Shown here: positions 43,401 through 56,500 of the stretch, one piece after another
How the letters are laid out: the number at the start of each line of letters is the position of its first letter
Numbering within the stretch: the first letter of the stretch is position 1
Assembly (NCBI GenBank): GCA_012861695.1
Contig: JAAOOA010000006.1
Span: 12,553,879 to 12,617,878, forward strand
Length of the DNA: 64,000 nucleotides
Source of the DNA: Trematomus loennbergii
Lineage: Eukaryota > Chordata > Actinopteri > Perciformes > Nototheniidae
Reading direction: 5' to 3'
Translations under genes and position numbers: made by a program
Notes under the pieces: model-generated
What the model saw: the letters and a program-made list of their open reading frames with translations, nothing else
Database searches by the model: none
Told to the model about the DNA's origin: nothing

Positions 43401-46096
43401 TGCCCTGTCGAGGCGAGGCCCATTTCTCAGCCTGCAGATTCTGCTGCCTCAGCTCCCTAATAGAGACTTTTATGTGGATGAACTATGACCTCAGCTTTGA
43501 GAGTATGGTTGCAGTACAAATGTGGTTGTCCATTAAAAAGCGGCTTACAGAGGCTTTTTTTCCAATGTTCTGAAGCAAAGTTATTTAATCAACGAGGCAG
43601 TTCCTACACACCTAAACTAGCAGTCATTTTTCATCTTTAGGCCCATGGGGGAAAACGCTCTGATACTGTCATCCATCTGAGAGGAGAAGTGCAGCGAGGG
43701 GCAGCGAAGATGTCCAGATTTCATTATGGGCTCAAGACAAATCTCTTTTCACCAAGTTCTTTAAAACTTAAGTCCCAATCTGCTTTTGAGAGCATATCAA
43801 CTACTGAATGTAGTTATTGAAAAGAGGGTGAAAACTAAACTCACATCAGTAGTTCAGCTGTGTTACACAAAAATACACAAAAAACAACAACATTAAATCA
43901 TACAAATCCACCTGCATCACCACAACAACGCAGTGATTAATCTTTCAGTGATGCATTACACCATAAACAACAAACATACAACGCTGCACCTTGCTGATTA
44001 TTTAGCACAGAAAAACCAAACACATATTTTTTATGGAATATTACGCTGTTATTTTACTGAAAGAAAGAAAACGAACATGATCATACCTGATATTGTTCTT
44101 GAGAACTTTTGAACAGCTCTGGCACTTGAAAGTGGTGTTGGGTTTCTGCGCATCCTTCTTCATCATATTTCCGTCAGATCTGCCGTAGTAGAAATCTGAA
44201 ACCAGCATGATGCGCTTGTTTGCACCGATGTTCACGGCTGATTCGGCTGAAGCTTCTAACACTGCACAGCAGCTCTGAAATAACAACGTGTTTTACATGA
44301 ATACGACAGCTTTGGGTCTGATTTGTATTTAAAACACTTCAATGATTCATCCAACGTTTTACTTAATAATACCGATGTCTAAATGAGGGTGGGGAAATAG
44401 ACTAGGCAAAAACAAATAGAAGTGCGATGTGATTATTGGTAAATAACAAACGTCAAAATCATATTGAGGGGATTTTGTTTATCAATCACATCCAATCTTT
44501 GAGTCAAGTTAGAAAAATAAACCACTAGGAAACAGAAATAGTTGTAATAATAAGAAACATTTTGCTTTTCTAACACCAACATTCAATTTTAACCTGGGGT
44601 CATAATCAATCTGTATAATAAGCCGTTCATCGTTCAGTGGATACTTTACTAACACATTCTCATTGACTCATTGACATGGTTCCACAAGATTTTAACTCAC
44701 CAGCAGGTGAAACGTCAGGGCCTCCTGTGAGAGGAATTCTTCTCGACACTTTGGGCACTGTTTCTTTAATACCCCATTTTTCACTGACCCTACAAAAAAC
44801 AATTTACATGTTATTTCTGAATCTAATATCCCCCACAAATAACAAAAAAATGTAAAGGGTGTGTCTACAGTAATGACATTACAAATCTGTATAGAAACGT
44901 ACCCAATTCAAACTTGGCTTTTTTGGGTACAATGTCCTTTTGCTGTGGTGGTAACACTCGCTTGACTAAAATTTGTTCTGGAAGCAATCCTAAAACAAAT
45001 ACATTAACATTTTAGTTATTGTCAGCTGATTGATCTGCAAGTATGATAAAGCATGGTTATTTGGTACATCAGAAGAGAAAATACCTCTGTTATTGTCATT
45101 GTAAAGGGCATTTGCTGGCACAGAAAAGGTCTTTAGAGGTTGTGGGTTGGACCAGTTGAGTTGCAGCTGTTGAGGCTGTGCAGAGTAAACAGCAGGACTC
45201 TGAACGTTGGATAAAGTCACAACGTTGTTGCTGATTTGTTGCACCTGAGGTCTGTGGACAGCACCGGGCATTACGGTGGCGGTGGTGATCTGCTGGAAAA
45301 GATGCTGCTGACCAGCTGGAAGACAAAACAGACGAACTCTCCTGATACACTCGGTATCTCCAGCTTAAATATAGAAATGCCTTTAATGAGGCGTTACTAT
45401 TACAGTCTCAGAATAAAATCACTGGTCATTCGGGGAAGACAAGTTACTCCTGAGTTGTATATTTCACTTTGTATTTACCTGGTACTATTGTAAATGAGGT
45501 CCCAGGAGGGTACTGGCTCCCAAGAGAGGCAATAAAGTCACTGTTGTTTGCTAGATGCGGAGAAGAAGTGACAATAAAGCCCTGAAACAAAAAACAAAAC
45601 AAATCCCCACTTAACAGGTGTTTTTGCTTATTGGATCGAATTAGCAAATATTATTTTAATACCAACAATACCTGGTTATTGACGATAAGAGGCTGCGGGG
45701 TCAATGTTGGCAGATTGGGTGCTGTAGTATTCACGGCATTTCCAGCCACACTCAACGGCAGCATTATGGGGTAGGGGCCACTGGCCGGCTGAGGAGCAAG
45801 AGGCTTGAGTTCCTGTTTCCCTGCACGGTTACTCTGAGGAGGTGGAGGGTTGGGTCTACCCTCCTTCAGGTTATTAGCTGCAATAACAAACAAAGAGCCA
45901 AAATAAGTAAATAATCAAATTAGATGCAAGTAATGCTTCACATAAATATGTTTAAAATGTTCTATGACATACAGAGCACTCCAACGAAGATGGGCTCATC
46001 ATCATCATCATCATCATCTATCAAGTGAACTTCAGGAGCTTGTTTCTGCCACGGCTCCAGCTCCTCCTCCACACACTCCATAAAAAGTTCAGACAT
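37448..46096 (-). CDS. znf280d: Zinc finger protein 280D (suppressor of hairy wing homolog 4-like)
   Basis: Nuclear C2H2 zinc-finger protein. Coding exons, in transcript order: 45973-46096, 45672-45877, 45479-45581, 45085-45315, 44903-44989, 44701-44789, 44087-44274, 41422-41578, 41229-41328, 40994-41140, 40414-40548, 40107-40324, 39095-39235, 38942-39010, 38728-38843, 38619-38643 and 37448-37772. The product is about 820 aa after allowing for two one-base losses. The N-terminus reads [19 protein letters not shown], then an Asp run and EPIFVG, as in human ZNF280D. Family words include [49 protein letters not shown] and [18 protein letters not shown] Cys-rich segment ([16 protein letters not shown]) and [11 protein letters not shown] follow. 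It is shorter than human (about 979 aa), mainly in the C-terminal tail. Synteny next to mns1 favours 280D over 280C. Confidence 0.93.
41246..41254 (-). other. znf280d: Apparent one-base deletion in znf280d exon 9
   Basis: HMKDNHKPG is in frame, then the reading becomes KCLTSAT instead of the expected EMPYIC-type sequence. Minus-strand CCCGGGAAATGCC would be in frame as CCCGGGGAAATGCC, so one G of a run appears lost. The restored phase joins exon 10 (VCDYRSSF) correctly. Confidence 0.85.
41502..41510 (-). other. znf280d: Apparent one-base deletion in znf280d exon 8
   Basis: After [17 protein letters not shown] the frame is lost just before the zinc-finger cysteine. The conserved [20 protein letters not shown] is one base out. 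ACCACTGCCAG would be in frame as ACCACTTGCCAG, so one T of a pair appears lost. Confidence 0.85.
41613..42529. mobile_element. TTAA-flanked DNA transposon interrupted by a hAT insertion
   Basis: Left end AGGTCCCCTATTATAC and right end GCATAATAGGTGACCT are terminal inverted repeats. TTAA lies on both sides (41609-41612 and 42530-42533). It is the same family as 24623-26165: both contain ATACCAAACAGATCATGCAT and a similar 3' part. A hAT element occupies 41788-42184. It lies in znf280d intron 7. Confidence 0.85.
41788..42184. mobile_element. hAT-type element nested in the TTAA transposon
   Basis: Left end CAGGAGTCTCAAACTC and right end GAGTTTGACACCCCTA are inverted, with an exact 8-bp duplication CTTTAGAT (41780-41787 and 42185-42192). 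The words CAAATCCGGCCCGC and GTGGCCCGCGA near the ends are typical of a widespread hAT MITE. No transposase is present. Confidence 0.92.
42534..44086 (-). other. znf280d: Remainder of znf280d intron 7
   Basis: AT-rich intron with decayed MITE pieces ending in GTTGCAGCTCTAAA-like words (about 42880-42897 and 43065-43080). The more GC-rich stretch 43360-43500 stands out and could be a conserved non-coding element, but I have no alignment. The open frame 43230-43460 is not supported. Confidence 0.4.
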
Positions 46097-46103
46097 TGTG
46101 GAG

Positions 46104-47700
46104 CTGTAAGAGGAAAAAAACGAAATATTTAGTCAACTTGAGCTATACTATATATTATCTGACGTTTTGACAAATAAGGCAAACCAATGACCCAATATAT
46201 TTTACAGGCAGCTTTTATTCAGGGGCATTTTAAGTCAAAACTTGGGTACAAATATTGGGATAACTATTTGATATACTTGTAGCAGATGATAAATATAAAG
46301 ATACAAAAAATACCTAAAAACCATTAAAAAAGTCCCCTTAGGAACAAATAAAACCACTAGTTTTACAAAGCCATTAAGTTAGCGTTGATGTTCACAAATT
46401 GAATTTAATCAACTTGATTAAGATGGTGCCAAAAACAGCCTGGGTGCTTTATAACGAGATGAAAAACCTGGTAATAATTCTCAAATGTTATGGGATCTAT
46501 ACATTTATTAATATGAGAGGCACAGTCTTCCTCAACATTTAATTATTTTTTAAGCAAATGGCAGGGAGACGATACATTTTTGAATTGTCACACCTGGAAA
46601 AGCTCAGGTGCGAGTAATAAAATGAACAATGTCTGATTTAAATAAAGCTGCTTTTACCTACTATGACGGATCATAATGTCTGCAGTAGAAACCCTTTAGT
46701 CTTGGGCTGACAACTTTGCTGAATACATTTGCAAAAATCAATATGACACGGGCAGCAATATGAATTGTGGTTATTCTGACTAGATCATAATAAGGGCTTA
46801 TTTTTTAACAAAACGTTCTAATTGCTTTTCAATATGAAATAAAATATTGCTGTAGACATTGCTGTATAAACAAATACACTAAAAAAACAAACGCATTTAT
46901 TACTTCTTTATCATTATTTGTTTCAGTTTGACAGGTAAATAACATGAGCTTTTTTCTTGTCAAATAAAGTACAAGTTGATTAAATAAATCCAAGAACGGT
47001 AACATATGCTAGTTTATTTTTGAGCTAACATTATTCTCCTTACAACAAAATCCTAAATGTATTATACGATGTGTTTTAATTAATTAGAAACGTCAATAAT
47101 ATCCTGCTTCAAACGTCGAACAGTCACCACATAAAGCTTTTTTTTAGCATAAATAAAAGTGATGTTAGCGCAGCTGGCTCAGATGTAACTGCTCTGTTGT
47201 TGTTAGCCTCTTTTCTTTACAGCAGCTAGGTAGCTAATGCTAACTAGCTAACATGTATGATTTCCACTGCTCCTGGTGATCACCTGCTGCAGTCTGCGAT
47301 GGGGTTGATTAATTATGCCTTGTTTAAGTAATGATTTGCAGGACTTCATCACACATCATCTTAAATTCATCCTAGCATTGAGTTGTCGATCAGCTCACCA
47401 AACATTAGCTAGCTAGGATCCGTTAGCATGCTCACATTGACTGGGATGTCGGGACAAAGACCGCCCTCAGAGTTTGTGTTTCAGCCTACCTCTCTCACCC
47501 TGGCCCCTGGCTCTCAGCGCAGACCCGGGTCTAGATACAAGCTGCAGCACCAGCCGTGGGTCTGAGGGGGATATGTGTATCAGACAGTGCGGGTTTACTG
47601 GACATCACACAGAGGGGAAGGGAGAAGTATCGCCTCTCCAAAGACACCGGAAATGCTCGGACTGTGTGAACCAATCAGATTGCCGGCCGCCTTTCTCCTT
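46104..47700 (-). promoter_or_regulatory. znf280d: znf280d 5' intron and promoter region
   Basis: The first coding exon begins at a good acceptor (ending ...CTTACAG, exon from 46103), so a non-coding 5' exon must lie upstream. A GC-rich segment near 47490-47640 has a possible minus-strand donor (CCAGG|GTGAGAGAG) close to 47490. An ETS-type ACCGGAAAT lies at 47646-47654. The intervening 1.3 kb is AT-rich intron. Confidence 0.55.
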
Positions 47701-49441
47701 ATCACTTCCTCTGTGTCAGCCTATACAGTATGTTGTAATGTATATGTACTAGTGGTGTAAAGTGACTAGTAGTAGTTTATACTTTTACTTTTAAGTAAAA
47801 TCTATTTTAGTAAGGAGCATGGTCAGGATGAAGACAGAGAACCAGTTAGAGAACCTGTCTCATCTCCTTCACATACTCCCCTGACTCCATGTGGTGAACA
47901 TGCTGCCAGACTTTGCTTTGATGTGCTAGATTCAACTTTAAGTATGGTAAAGCACGGCAAAGAGAAAGGTACAGAGAAGGTCTGTGAGTTGGGTTGATCT
48001 GACTGCATCTGGTTAGTTGATGTTGCATACCATTCAGGACTGTGGAAACTGAAAGCACCTGATGCACCTGAGAAGTGTGGACAACACCATCTGACCATCC
48101 CTGAAGAGAAAGAGGCTCTGGCTTAATATTGTCATCACCTGTAGAAACAACAACATAACCAAATCAGACATTTCAATTTTCAACACACTTTAAGTGAAAA
48201 TACGCGCAAAATCACAAATACATTCTGGTAGGGCAGCTCAATTCATTTAATGAATATCTTCGATATTTTAAATATCATTAAAACATAAAATATTTATAAA
48301 CCATGCCCTGGTTGCAATAGACTTAATCAACATTCTGTCAGTGTATTTATTAGTGAGGAACATACAGGGAGGATTGTGTGATCTGAGTTTGTCCAACAGG
48401 TGGCAGTCTGGAATTAATAATACAGGGCAGAGATGCATCCTGTATCAATCTTTAGGAGAAACCTTCCATAAGACACATTACCTCCTCTTGCAAGAATGTT
48501 TTTTGTTGTCTAAATAGGCTGGCATTCAATGTTACATTTTAAGCTCATCACTGTTGAGCCCTGCATTTTCTCTAATATATAATGTTCTGTGTTGTTCTTG
48601 TTGTTGATAATCTTTGTATTCACTTTTGATTTAAATCAGAGTTGCTTGAGCATCTACTCGCTTATGGCACTTTGTTTCTTAAAATGTGTGCAACATTTCT
48701 TAAAATAAGTGCAAAATCTGCCTGAAAACACATTCAACTCTAGCCTCCTTTTTACAAATGAGGTTAATGGACAGTGAAATTCAAGTCCAGTACATTGATG
48801 TAAGGGAGGGTTTGAACAGTGCCAGAAGTGTTGGTGGATCTGGAGGTTTACTGACACTCCTTTAGATGCAACTGGCTGCCTTTAAAACATCTGCATAAGT
48901 TAGGAGGGGAAACCCCCAGTGATGCATCAGCATACCACTTGTTACTGAAGATGTCCACACCTTGTTTTGTTTTTCGCTCTATTTTAAGTGTTTTATTCTA
49001 TTATTTACATACTGAATAAAACAAATTGAAATTAGGATAGGTTCAAAGTGAATCCTAATGTTAGAATATTTTAATATCAAGCTTCAAACTCTTTTTTTTT
49101 TTAATGTTGGTTTGTAAATTTGGGTCTTAACTGATGAAAAAGAATCCATCGCACAGCAGTAAAACTATGTGTGGGAGGAAGGGTTTACTTTAAACCAAGG
49201 TTGCTGCAATCAATGGCACGTGTTCAAGCTCATCCGCAATACAGGATTACTCCACACCCTTATGTCATTTTACTTTCAAGTTTATTTTGACTAAAAACAC
49301 ACTTAACTGTAGGCAAGGTTCATAAACCATTCAAAATAGAGGGGTCTTGATTGGCCCATTATCTAAAGATAAACAATAAGTTGACAAATCAATCAGTCAG
49401 TTGACAGAAAAATCCTTCAACAAATGTATCTGTTATTCATC
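47701..49441. other. Intergenic DNA right of znf280d
   Basis: Starts with a truncated copy of the AAGTGACT...TACTTTTACTTTTAAGTA hAT family (about 47752-47815). The rest is AT-rich with no supported exon. Open frames at 47823-48098 and 48654-48857 lack context. Confidence 0.5.
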
Positions 49442-49445
49442 TTAA

Positions 49446-51913
49446 AGGGCCCATGTCATGCTTTTCCGGTTATTACCCGTCCCCTTGTGTGTTATGAAGG
49501 TTTTTATGCATGTAAACGGTGTGCAGAGTCAAAACCCTCAAAGTACACCCTGTAGCGAGTAAAACTCTAACACAGAAAATACCTCCCCAAAACGCCTCGT
49601 TGGAGATACGTCACTGCCCATTTGAGTCTTCCATTTAGTTCCGGGTACGGCATGATGTCATGCGGTACCCGGAACGAAATGGACCAATCCCGAAGAGCTA
49701 TGGCCACACCCAGCGGCGCTGGCCGCACCCTCTGCCAGCCTAACATTTACTGTTGGAAGCTCTGGTTCAGTTCACAATCGATCCAGTCATGCCAATGCCA
49801 AGGACCTGTTTCCTGAAATGTGAGGAGAAATCTGAGCTGTTTGTCCTACCGACGGAAGAACCACGACGAAGTCAGTGGTTGAAATTTCTTTTTAACACTG
49901 TTCCTTCAGAGGTTCGAAGAACGTTACTGTGTGCGCGGCATTTCACAGACGAAAGCTTCCAAAACATTGCCCAGTTTGAGGCCGGATATGCACAGCATTT
50001 GAAACTGAAGGACGATGCTATTCCTAGTTTGTTTGGACCGTTTGGAGCAGGGGAAGATTCGGGTACACAACCTGTAAGTTTGCATTGTTATTTGTGTATT
50101 TATCAAACAAGGTATCTACCACGACTGTTTAAATGTGTAAACATGTTTCGGACTGCTAAGCCAGTGCTAACTGTGCTAACTAAGTTGCTAGCGTTTCCAT
50201 ATCAACTCTAATATCAGCAGATGGCCTTACATACATGTATCTCATAGCAGGAGAATGTCTGCATTCACACACGAAATACTCATAGACAGTATACTCCAGG
50301 TGATTTACCGTACGGTCAGTCGCGAAACGTAATTACATTATAGCTGGCGTTCCGAGCGTGTATGCTACCGAGCTAAACAACAAGGCTACTAAGAGCTAGA
50401 CATGAGTTTGCTCGGAAAAACATTGTTTTTATGCCAGCTACAATGAATGTAGCAGACTACCCATATAAGATTGCAATTGTAAACATGTGCTTGATAGCCT
50501 AATATGAACCACTATCTGTTGTTCATAGTATAGTATAGCATATTGAACAACTGAACAACTAGCAAACGTAGATTAGCATTGTAATCCAGCTGGCAAGCTG
50601 ACGAACATCAAACAACTACTTTATTTCACACTTCCAGCAGAGACAACGGGGAAATCCCTCTCTTTGCCCGCTCACAGACCCCCAAAGGACGGCCTAGAGA
50701 CCTCCAAGAGGTGTCCCTGAAATGGGGACTCTGTTTATTTCACACTTCCAGCAGAGACAACGGGGAAATCCCCTCTCTTGCCCGCTCACAGACCCCCAAA
50801 GGACGGTACATTACAGTTGGCTTTCCTCCGACGCTGATAGCATGTATAGCTAACGAGGCTAGCTATACATGCTAGCGGGAAACATTGTATTCATGCCAGT
50901 TACAATGAATGACCGAACGTAGCAGACTACCCGTATAAGATTGCAATTATAAACACGTTATTGCTAGCCTAATATGAACCACTAGCTTTTGTTCATAGTA
51001 GTTTTATTACACTCCATTATAGTTGCCGTTCCTCCGAGCTAACGTTCATATCGTGTTTGCTATCAAGGTAAACAAGAAAGCTAGGTTAGCATATTAGCTG
51101 GCAAGCTTACTGTGTTGATTAGATAGATGGATTAGATAGATCCACACTCCTACCACAACTACTACTAACGAATCTAAAACAACTAAGTTTCTCTAATATT
51201 TTGTGATTTGCATTTGATTTCGTCCAGCCAGATCCTGGCGGAAAATACATGACGGGGACGGGACTACCACACTCAGGCCTCGTCCTAAAAAGCCACGGCT
51301 GCGATAGGCAAGATGCCGACAACGGGGAGGAATGGATGATATACCGTGTATATATGTATATTTATGTTCATTTTGTACATTTCTAAAAATAAAGTTTGAT
51401 GGAAATACTTAGTAGGCCTATCCTTTCTTCCCTGAATTATTTGCTCCTATAACATATCATTCATATATAGCAAACCATGATTTGATTTCTCATCAAACAG
51501 TAGTAGTTTATTACAGGTAAAAATAACTTACTCTTCTATAACAACAGTTGTAGGTACAGTTCGGTTAGTTAGCGTATAAAATATACGGCTGTACCGACGC
51601 CATTATAAGACTGATGTTCCGAGAGCGAGCCGAAAAAAGCACTGTTAGACATGGGCGGAGCCTCTCTGGTGGTTGACTAATCAGAACAGAGTGGCCGAGC
51701 TGACCAATCGGAGCACACTAGGCTCACAGGGGGGGGGGGCAAGAGCTCCAACGAGTCGTTTAGTGGAGAGAGTGAATACTGCTGAATGCACATACTTTAC
51801 AGAGATGCTGTATGCGAAACCAATGTGAGTTTGGAAAATTGCAGTATAAATCTATTTTAGTATACCTCAACAATGTAATTATGATCAGTGGAAATGGCCA
51901 TGACATGGGCCCT
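49446..51913 (+). mobile_element. Kolobok-like DNA transposon, TTAA target site, encodes a THAP protein
   Basis: The left end AGGGCCCATGTCATG and the right end CATGACATGGGCCCT are perfect 15-bp inverted repeats. TTAA lies on both sides (49442-49445 and 51914-51917). TTAA duplications plus a THAP DNA-binding domain are features of the Kolobok superfamily. The element is 2468 bp and has no recognisable catalytic transposase domain, so it is probably non-autonomous. It contains internal duplicated segments (50622-50690 with 50733-50800; about 50445-50530 with 50915-51000). Confidence 0.85.
49789..51386 (+). CDS. THAP-domain protein of the transposon (two-exon model)
   Basis: Exon 1 (49789-50073) encodes a THAP zinc finger at residues about 3-83. 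It has Cys-x3-Cys (CFLKC), a conserved Trp (SQWLKFLF), Cys-x2-His (CARHF) and the closing AIPSLF, i.e. the C2CH signature with the usual AVPS-like box. A strong donor (CCT|GTAAGT) follows. A phase-compatible acceptor (TTTCGTCCAG) at 51228 leads to 53 more codons ending at 51384-51386, and AATAAA follows at 51388-51393. The second exon is inferred. The product would be about 147 aa: DNA binding without a transposase. It could act on the element's own ends or repress relatives, but that is speculation. Confidence 0.6.
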
Positions 51914-51917
51914 TTAA

Positions 51918-53221
51918 ACATTGTTATACTTGTATTAAATCTAGGATGGAGGGGGGTGATTCACTGTCTATTTAGCATACAGCCTTGCAATGCTACTTTA
52001 TTAATTATTAAACCAACCTCCACATTTAAAAACACAAACAACAAACTCTAAAAGCAGTTTGTTGAAGGTAATGACAAGTTACATTTAAAACGGATTTTAA
52101 TTTACACTCTTTGCACATGCTGAAGACACAGCGAAAGCCAATATGCAGTCAGTTTTACAGCTGTCCTCTTGTATGGTTTCTCGCCAGCGCGGAAGAAAAA
52201 GTAGTCCCCACACACAGTGATAGGATCACACTCCTACTTAAATACGGAGGTCTTGAACAGCAGACGAAAAAGAGACAGTTTTTAAGCGTAATTTCCTGCC
52301 GTATTTCTCCATATTACGTTATTGCTCCACTGTTTTAGTTTGCATGTATAGGCACATCGCAGAGGCGAGCTGTCAAAACTGATAATAATAATAAGCATGC
52401 CCTGAACACACGTGTTGTAAAAGGAGCTGTCAAGGGAAGCAGAAATCAAAGTTTCTTTCTTTTCATGCGATTCCTGCTTTTTATTTACCGTTTAGATATA
52501 TGGTCTATGGGCAAGTGAAATGTTTGTGGGGCTGCAGGAGTCAATACTATACAAGCTGTTTTGATTGATTGATTGATTGATATGTCCCTACTTCTTTTTA
52601 AACGCGATGAAAAAAATAGTTAAGCAATGAGTTGTGTCTAGAGAGGAGTTTCTTTGCGGCAATAGGCCGATACCTAATATTACTACCGAGGTCCCTTAGT
52701 GATATTGTCAGTCAGACAAATTATCTGAGAGATAATAAACGACGTTTCCGTCAGATTGTAGATTATTTTCTTCCTTTAACTTTCTTCACCTTGTGAAACT
52801 AGAAGAAGTGTGTATCCTTGCTTTTCTCCTGTTGTTTAGTTGTAAATCAAACGCCCGGTGTTTCCACATGTCTTTACAAAAAGCTTATATGCATACTCAA
52901 AACAATCTTAACCCTCTATGGCATACTGTTGCCCTCCGGCAACAAACCACTATTTTCGACCTCACTGGCCCTCTAAATATTTGTATTTTTTTTTAAATAT
53001 ACACAATGTCACCTGACATGCTGGTGTCCAATAAAATGAGGTAATGATATGGGTGTGGCATTTTGTCTGGGGGTGGAGCAGTCCTTTCTGCAAGCAAAGC
53101 TGCAGGGGACTCAGGGCCACCACTTGGTAAGATACATTTAACTTTTTAACATATTAGAAATGTACACAAAAATACATGCATGTCCATGAATACGTAAAGA
53201 AGTATATTTGATTGTTTAAAG
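51918..53221. other. Intergenic DNA between the transposon and the microsatellite
   Basis: AT-rich, with a short (GATT)n at about 52561-52580 and no supported coding sequence. Open frames at 52111-52338 and 52793-52996 have no recognisable family. Confidence 0.5.
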
Positions 53222-53243
53222 CGCACACACACACACGCACGCA

Positions 53244-53331
<88 letters not shown>
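53222..53331. repeat. (CACG)n-(CA)n microsatellite
   Basis: A CA run, then about six GCAC units, then about 34 CA units. It lies about 225 bp before the satellite array. Open frames on both strands are artefacts of the repeat. Confidence 0.95.
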
Positions 53332-53332
<1 letters not shown>

Positions 53333-53555
53333 ATGGTGAAACATTTTTTTCCTCCCAAAATAAAAAGTCATGCCATGGAGAGTTAAACCAGTTATTTTTC
53401 AAATGACAGCCTGATTTCCACCAGCAGCAAGAGCACTTCCGGTCTGTACCTTCAGAATAAAAGCACACAAAGTTAAAACTCTCCTAGCGTTTTTGGCCTC
53501 CTACGTCAACAGAGCTCCTTTTCTTTGGCCGTGAAGAGTGTCCACAGTCTGTCCT

Positions 53556-56500
53556 GTTTTATTTTGTAAGATATTAAGGGGGGGCATATTGTGATTACCA
53601 GGCCTGTCATAAAATGCACCCCACCCAAAAATATGTTTGTATTAATCCCACCCTCAAGCATTTTTTAGGGTATAGTTGTAGACTAGTACCAATAAATGGA
53701 GCAAGTTTCATGAATGTGACACTTTTATTTTGTAAATAGCAAGGGGGGGCATATTGTGATAACCAGGCCTGTCATAAAATGCACCCCACCCAAAAAGCTG
53801 TTTTTATTAATCCCACCCTCAAGCATTTTTCAGGGTATAGTTGTAGACTAGTACCAATAAATGGAGCAAGTTTCATGAATGTGACACTTTTATTTTGTAA
53901 GATATTAAGGGGGGCATATTGTGATAACCAGGCCTGTCATAAAATGCACCCCACCCAAAAAGATGTTTCTATTAATCCCACCCTCAAGCATTTTTCAGGG
54001 TATAGTTGTAGGACTAGTACCAATAAATGGAGCAAGTTTCATGAATGTGACACTTTTATTTTGTAAGATAGCAAGGGGGGGCATATTGTGATAACCAGGC
54101 CTGTCATAAAACGCACCCCACCCAAAAAGCTGTTTGTATTAATCCCACCCTCAAGCATTTTTTAGGGTATAGTTGTAGGACTATACCAATAAATGGAGCA
54201 AGTTTCATGAATGTGACACTTTTATTTTGTAAAATAGCAAGGGGGGCATATTGTGATAACCAGGCCTGTCATAAAATGCACCCCACCCAAAAAGCTGTTT
54301 CTATTAATCCCACCCTCAAGCATTTTTCAGGGTATAGTTGTATGACTAGTACCAATAAATGGAGCAAGTTTCATGAATGTGACACTTTTATTTGTAAGAT
54401 ATAAGGGGGGGCATATTGTGATAACCAGGCCTGTCATAAAATGCACCCCACCCAAAAAGATGTTTCTATTAATCCCACCCTCAAGCATTTTTAGGGTATA
54501 GTTGTAGGACTATACCAATAAATGGAGCAAGTTTCATGAATGTGACACTTTTATTTTGTAAAATAGCAAGGGGGGGCATATTGTGATAACCAGGCCTGTC
54601 ATAAAATGCACCCCACCCAAAAAGATGTTTGTATTAATCCCACCCTCAAGCATTTTTCAGGGTATAGTTGTATGACTATACCAATAAATGGAGCAAGTTT
54701 CATGAATGTGACACTTTTAATTTGTAAAATAGCAAGGGGGGGCATATTGTGATAACCAGGCCTGTCATAAAATGCACCCCACCCAAAAAGCTGTTTCTAT
54801 TAATCCCACCCTCAAGCATTTTTCAGGGTATAGTTGTAGACTAGTACCAATAAATGGAGCAAGTTTCATGAATGTGACACTTTTATTTTGTAAGATATTA
54901 AGGGGGGCATATTGTGATAACCAGGCCTGTCATAAAATGCACCCCACCCAAAAAGATGTTTCTATTAATCCCACCCTCAAGCATTTTTTAGGGTATAGTT
55001 GTAGGACTATACCAATAAATGGAGCACGTTTCATGAATGTGACACTTTTATTTTGTAAAATAGCAAGGGGGGGCATATTGTGATAACCAGGCCTGTCATA
55101 AAATGCACCCCACCCAAAAAGATGTTTCTATTAATCCCACCCTCAAGCATTTTTCAGGGTATAGTTGTAGGACTAGTACCAATGAATGGAGCAAGTTTCA
55201 TGAATGTGACACTTTTATTTTGTAAATAGCAAAGGGGGGCATATTGTGATAACCAGGCCTGTCATAAAATGCACCCCACCCAAAAATATGTTTCTATTAA
55301 TCCCACCCTCAAGCATTTTTTCAGGGTATAGTTGTAGGACTAGTACCAATGAATGGAGCAAGTTTCATGAATGTGACACTTTTATTTTGTAAAATAGCAA
55401 AGGGGGGCATATTGTGATAACCAGGCCTGTCATAAAATGCACCGCACCCAAAAAGATGTTTGTATTAATCCCACCCTCAAGCATTTTTTAGGGTATAGTT
55501 GTAGGACTAGTACCAATAAATGGAGCAAGTTTCATGAATGTGACACTTTTATTTTGTAAAATAGCAAGGGGGGGCATATTGTGATAACCAGGCCTGTCAT
55601 AAAATGCACCCCACCCAAAAAGCTGTTTCTATTAATCCCACCCTCAAGCATTTTTCAGGGTATAGTTGTAGGACTAGTACCAATAAATGGAGCAAGTTTC
55701 ATGAATGTGACACTTTTATTTTGTAAATAGCAAGGGGGCATATTGTGATAACCAGGCCTGTCATAAAATGCACCCCACCCAAAAGATGTTTCTATTAATC
55801 CCACCCTCAAGCATTTTTAGGGTATAGTTGTAGGACTAGTACCAATGAATGGAGCAAGTTTCATGAATGTGACACTTTTATTTTGTAAAATAGCAAGGGG
55901 GGGCATATTGTGATAACCAGGCCTGTCATAAAATGCACCCCACCCAAAAATATGTTTCTATTAATCCCCCCTCAAGCATTTTTCAGGGTATAGTTGTAGA
56001 CTAGTACCAATAAATGGAGCAAGTTTCATGAATGTGACACTTTTATTTTGTAAATAGCAAAGGGGGGCATATTGTGATAACCAGGCCTGTCATAAAATGC
56101 ACCCCACCCAAAAAGATGTTTGTATTAATCCCACCCTCAAGCATTTTTTAGGGTATAGTTGTAGGACTAGTACCAATAAATGGAGCAAGTTTCATGAATG
56201 TGACACTTTTATTTTGTAAAATAGCAAGGGGGGGCATATTGTGATAACCAGGCCTGTCATAAAATGCACCCCACCCAAAAAGCTGTTTGTATTAATCCCA
56301 CCCTCAAGCATTTTTCAGGGTATAGTTGTATGACTAGTACCAATAAATGGAGCAAGTTTCATGAATGTGACACTTTTATTTTGTAAGATATTAAGGGGGG
56401 GCATATTGTGATAACCAGGCCTGTCATAAAATGCACCCCACCCAAAAAGATGTTTCTATTAATCCCACCCTCAAGCATTTTTTAGGGTATATTTGTAGGA

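Noticed and set aside
53400..53555. Possible retroelement end (ACTTCCGGTCTGTACC...AATAAAAGC) before the satellite
   Set aside because: It resembles retroelement tails seen in fish, but I cannot find a partner end, target duplication or coding sequence.
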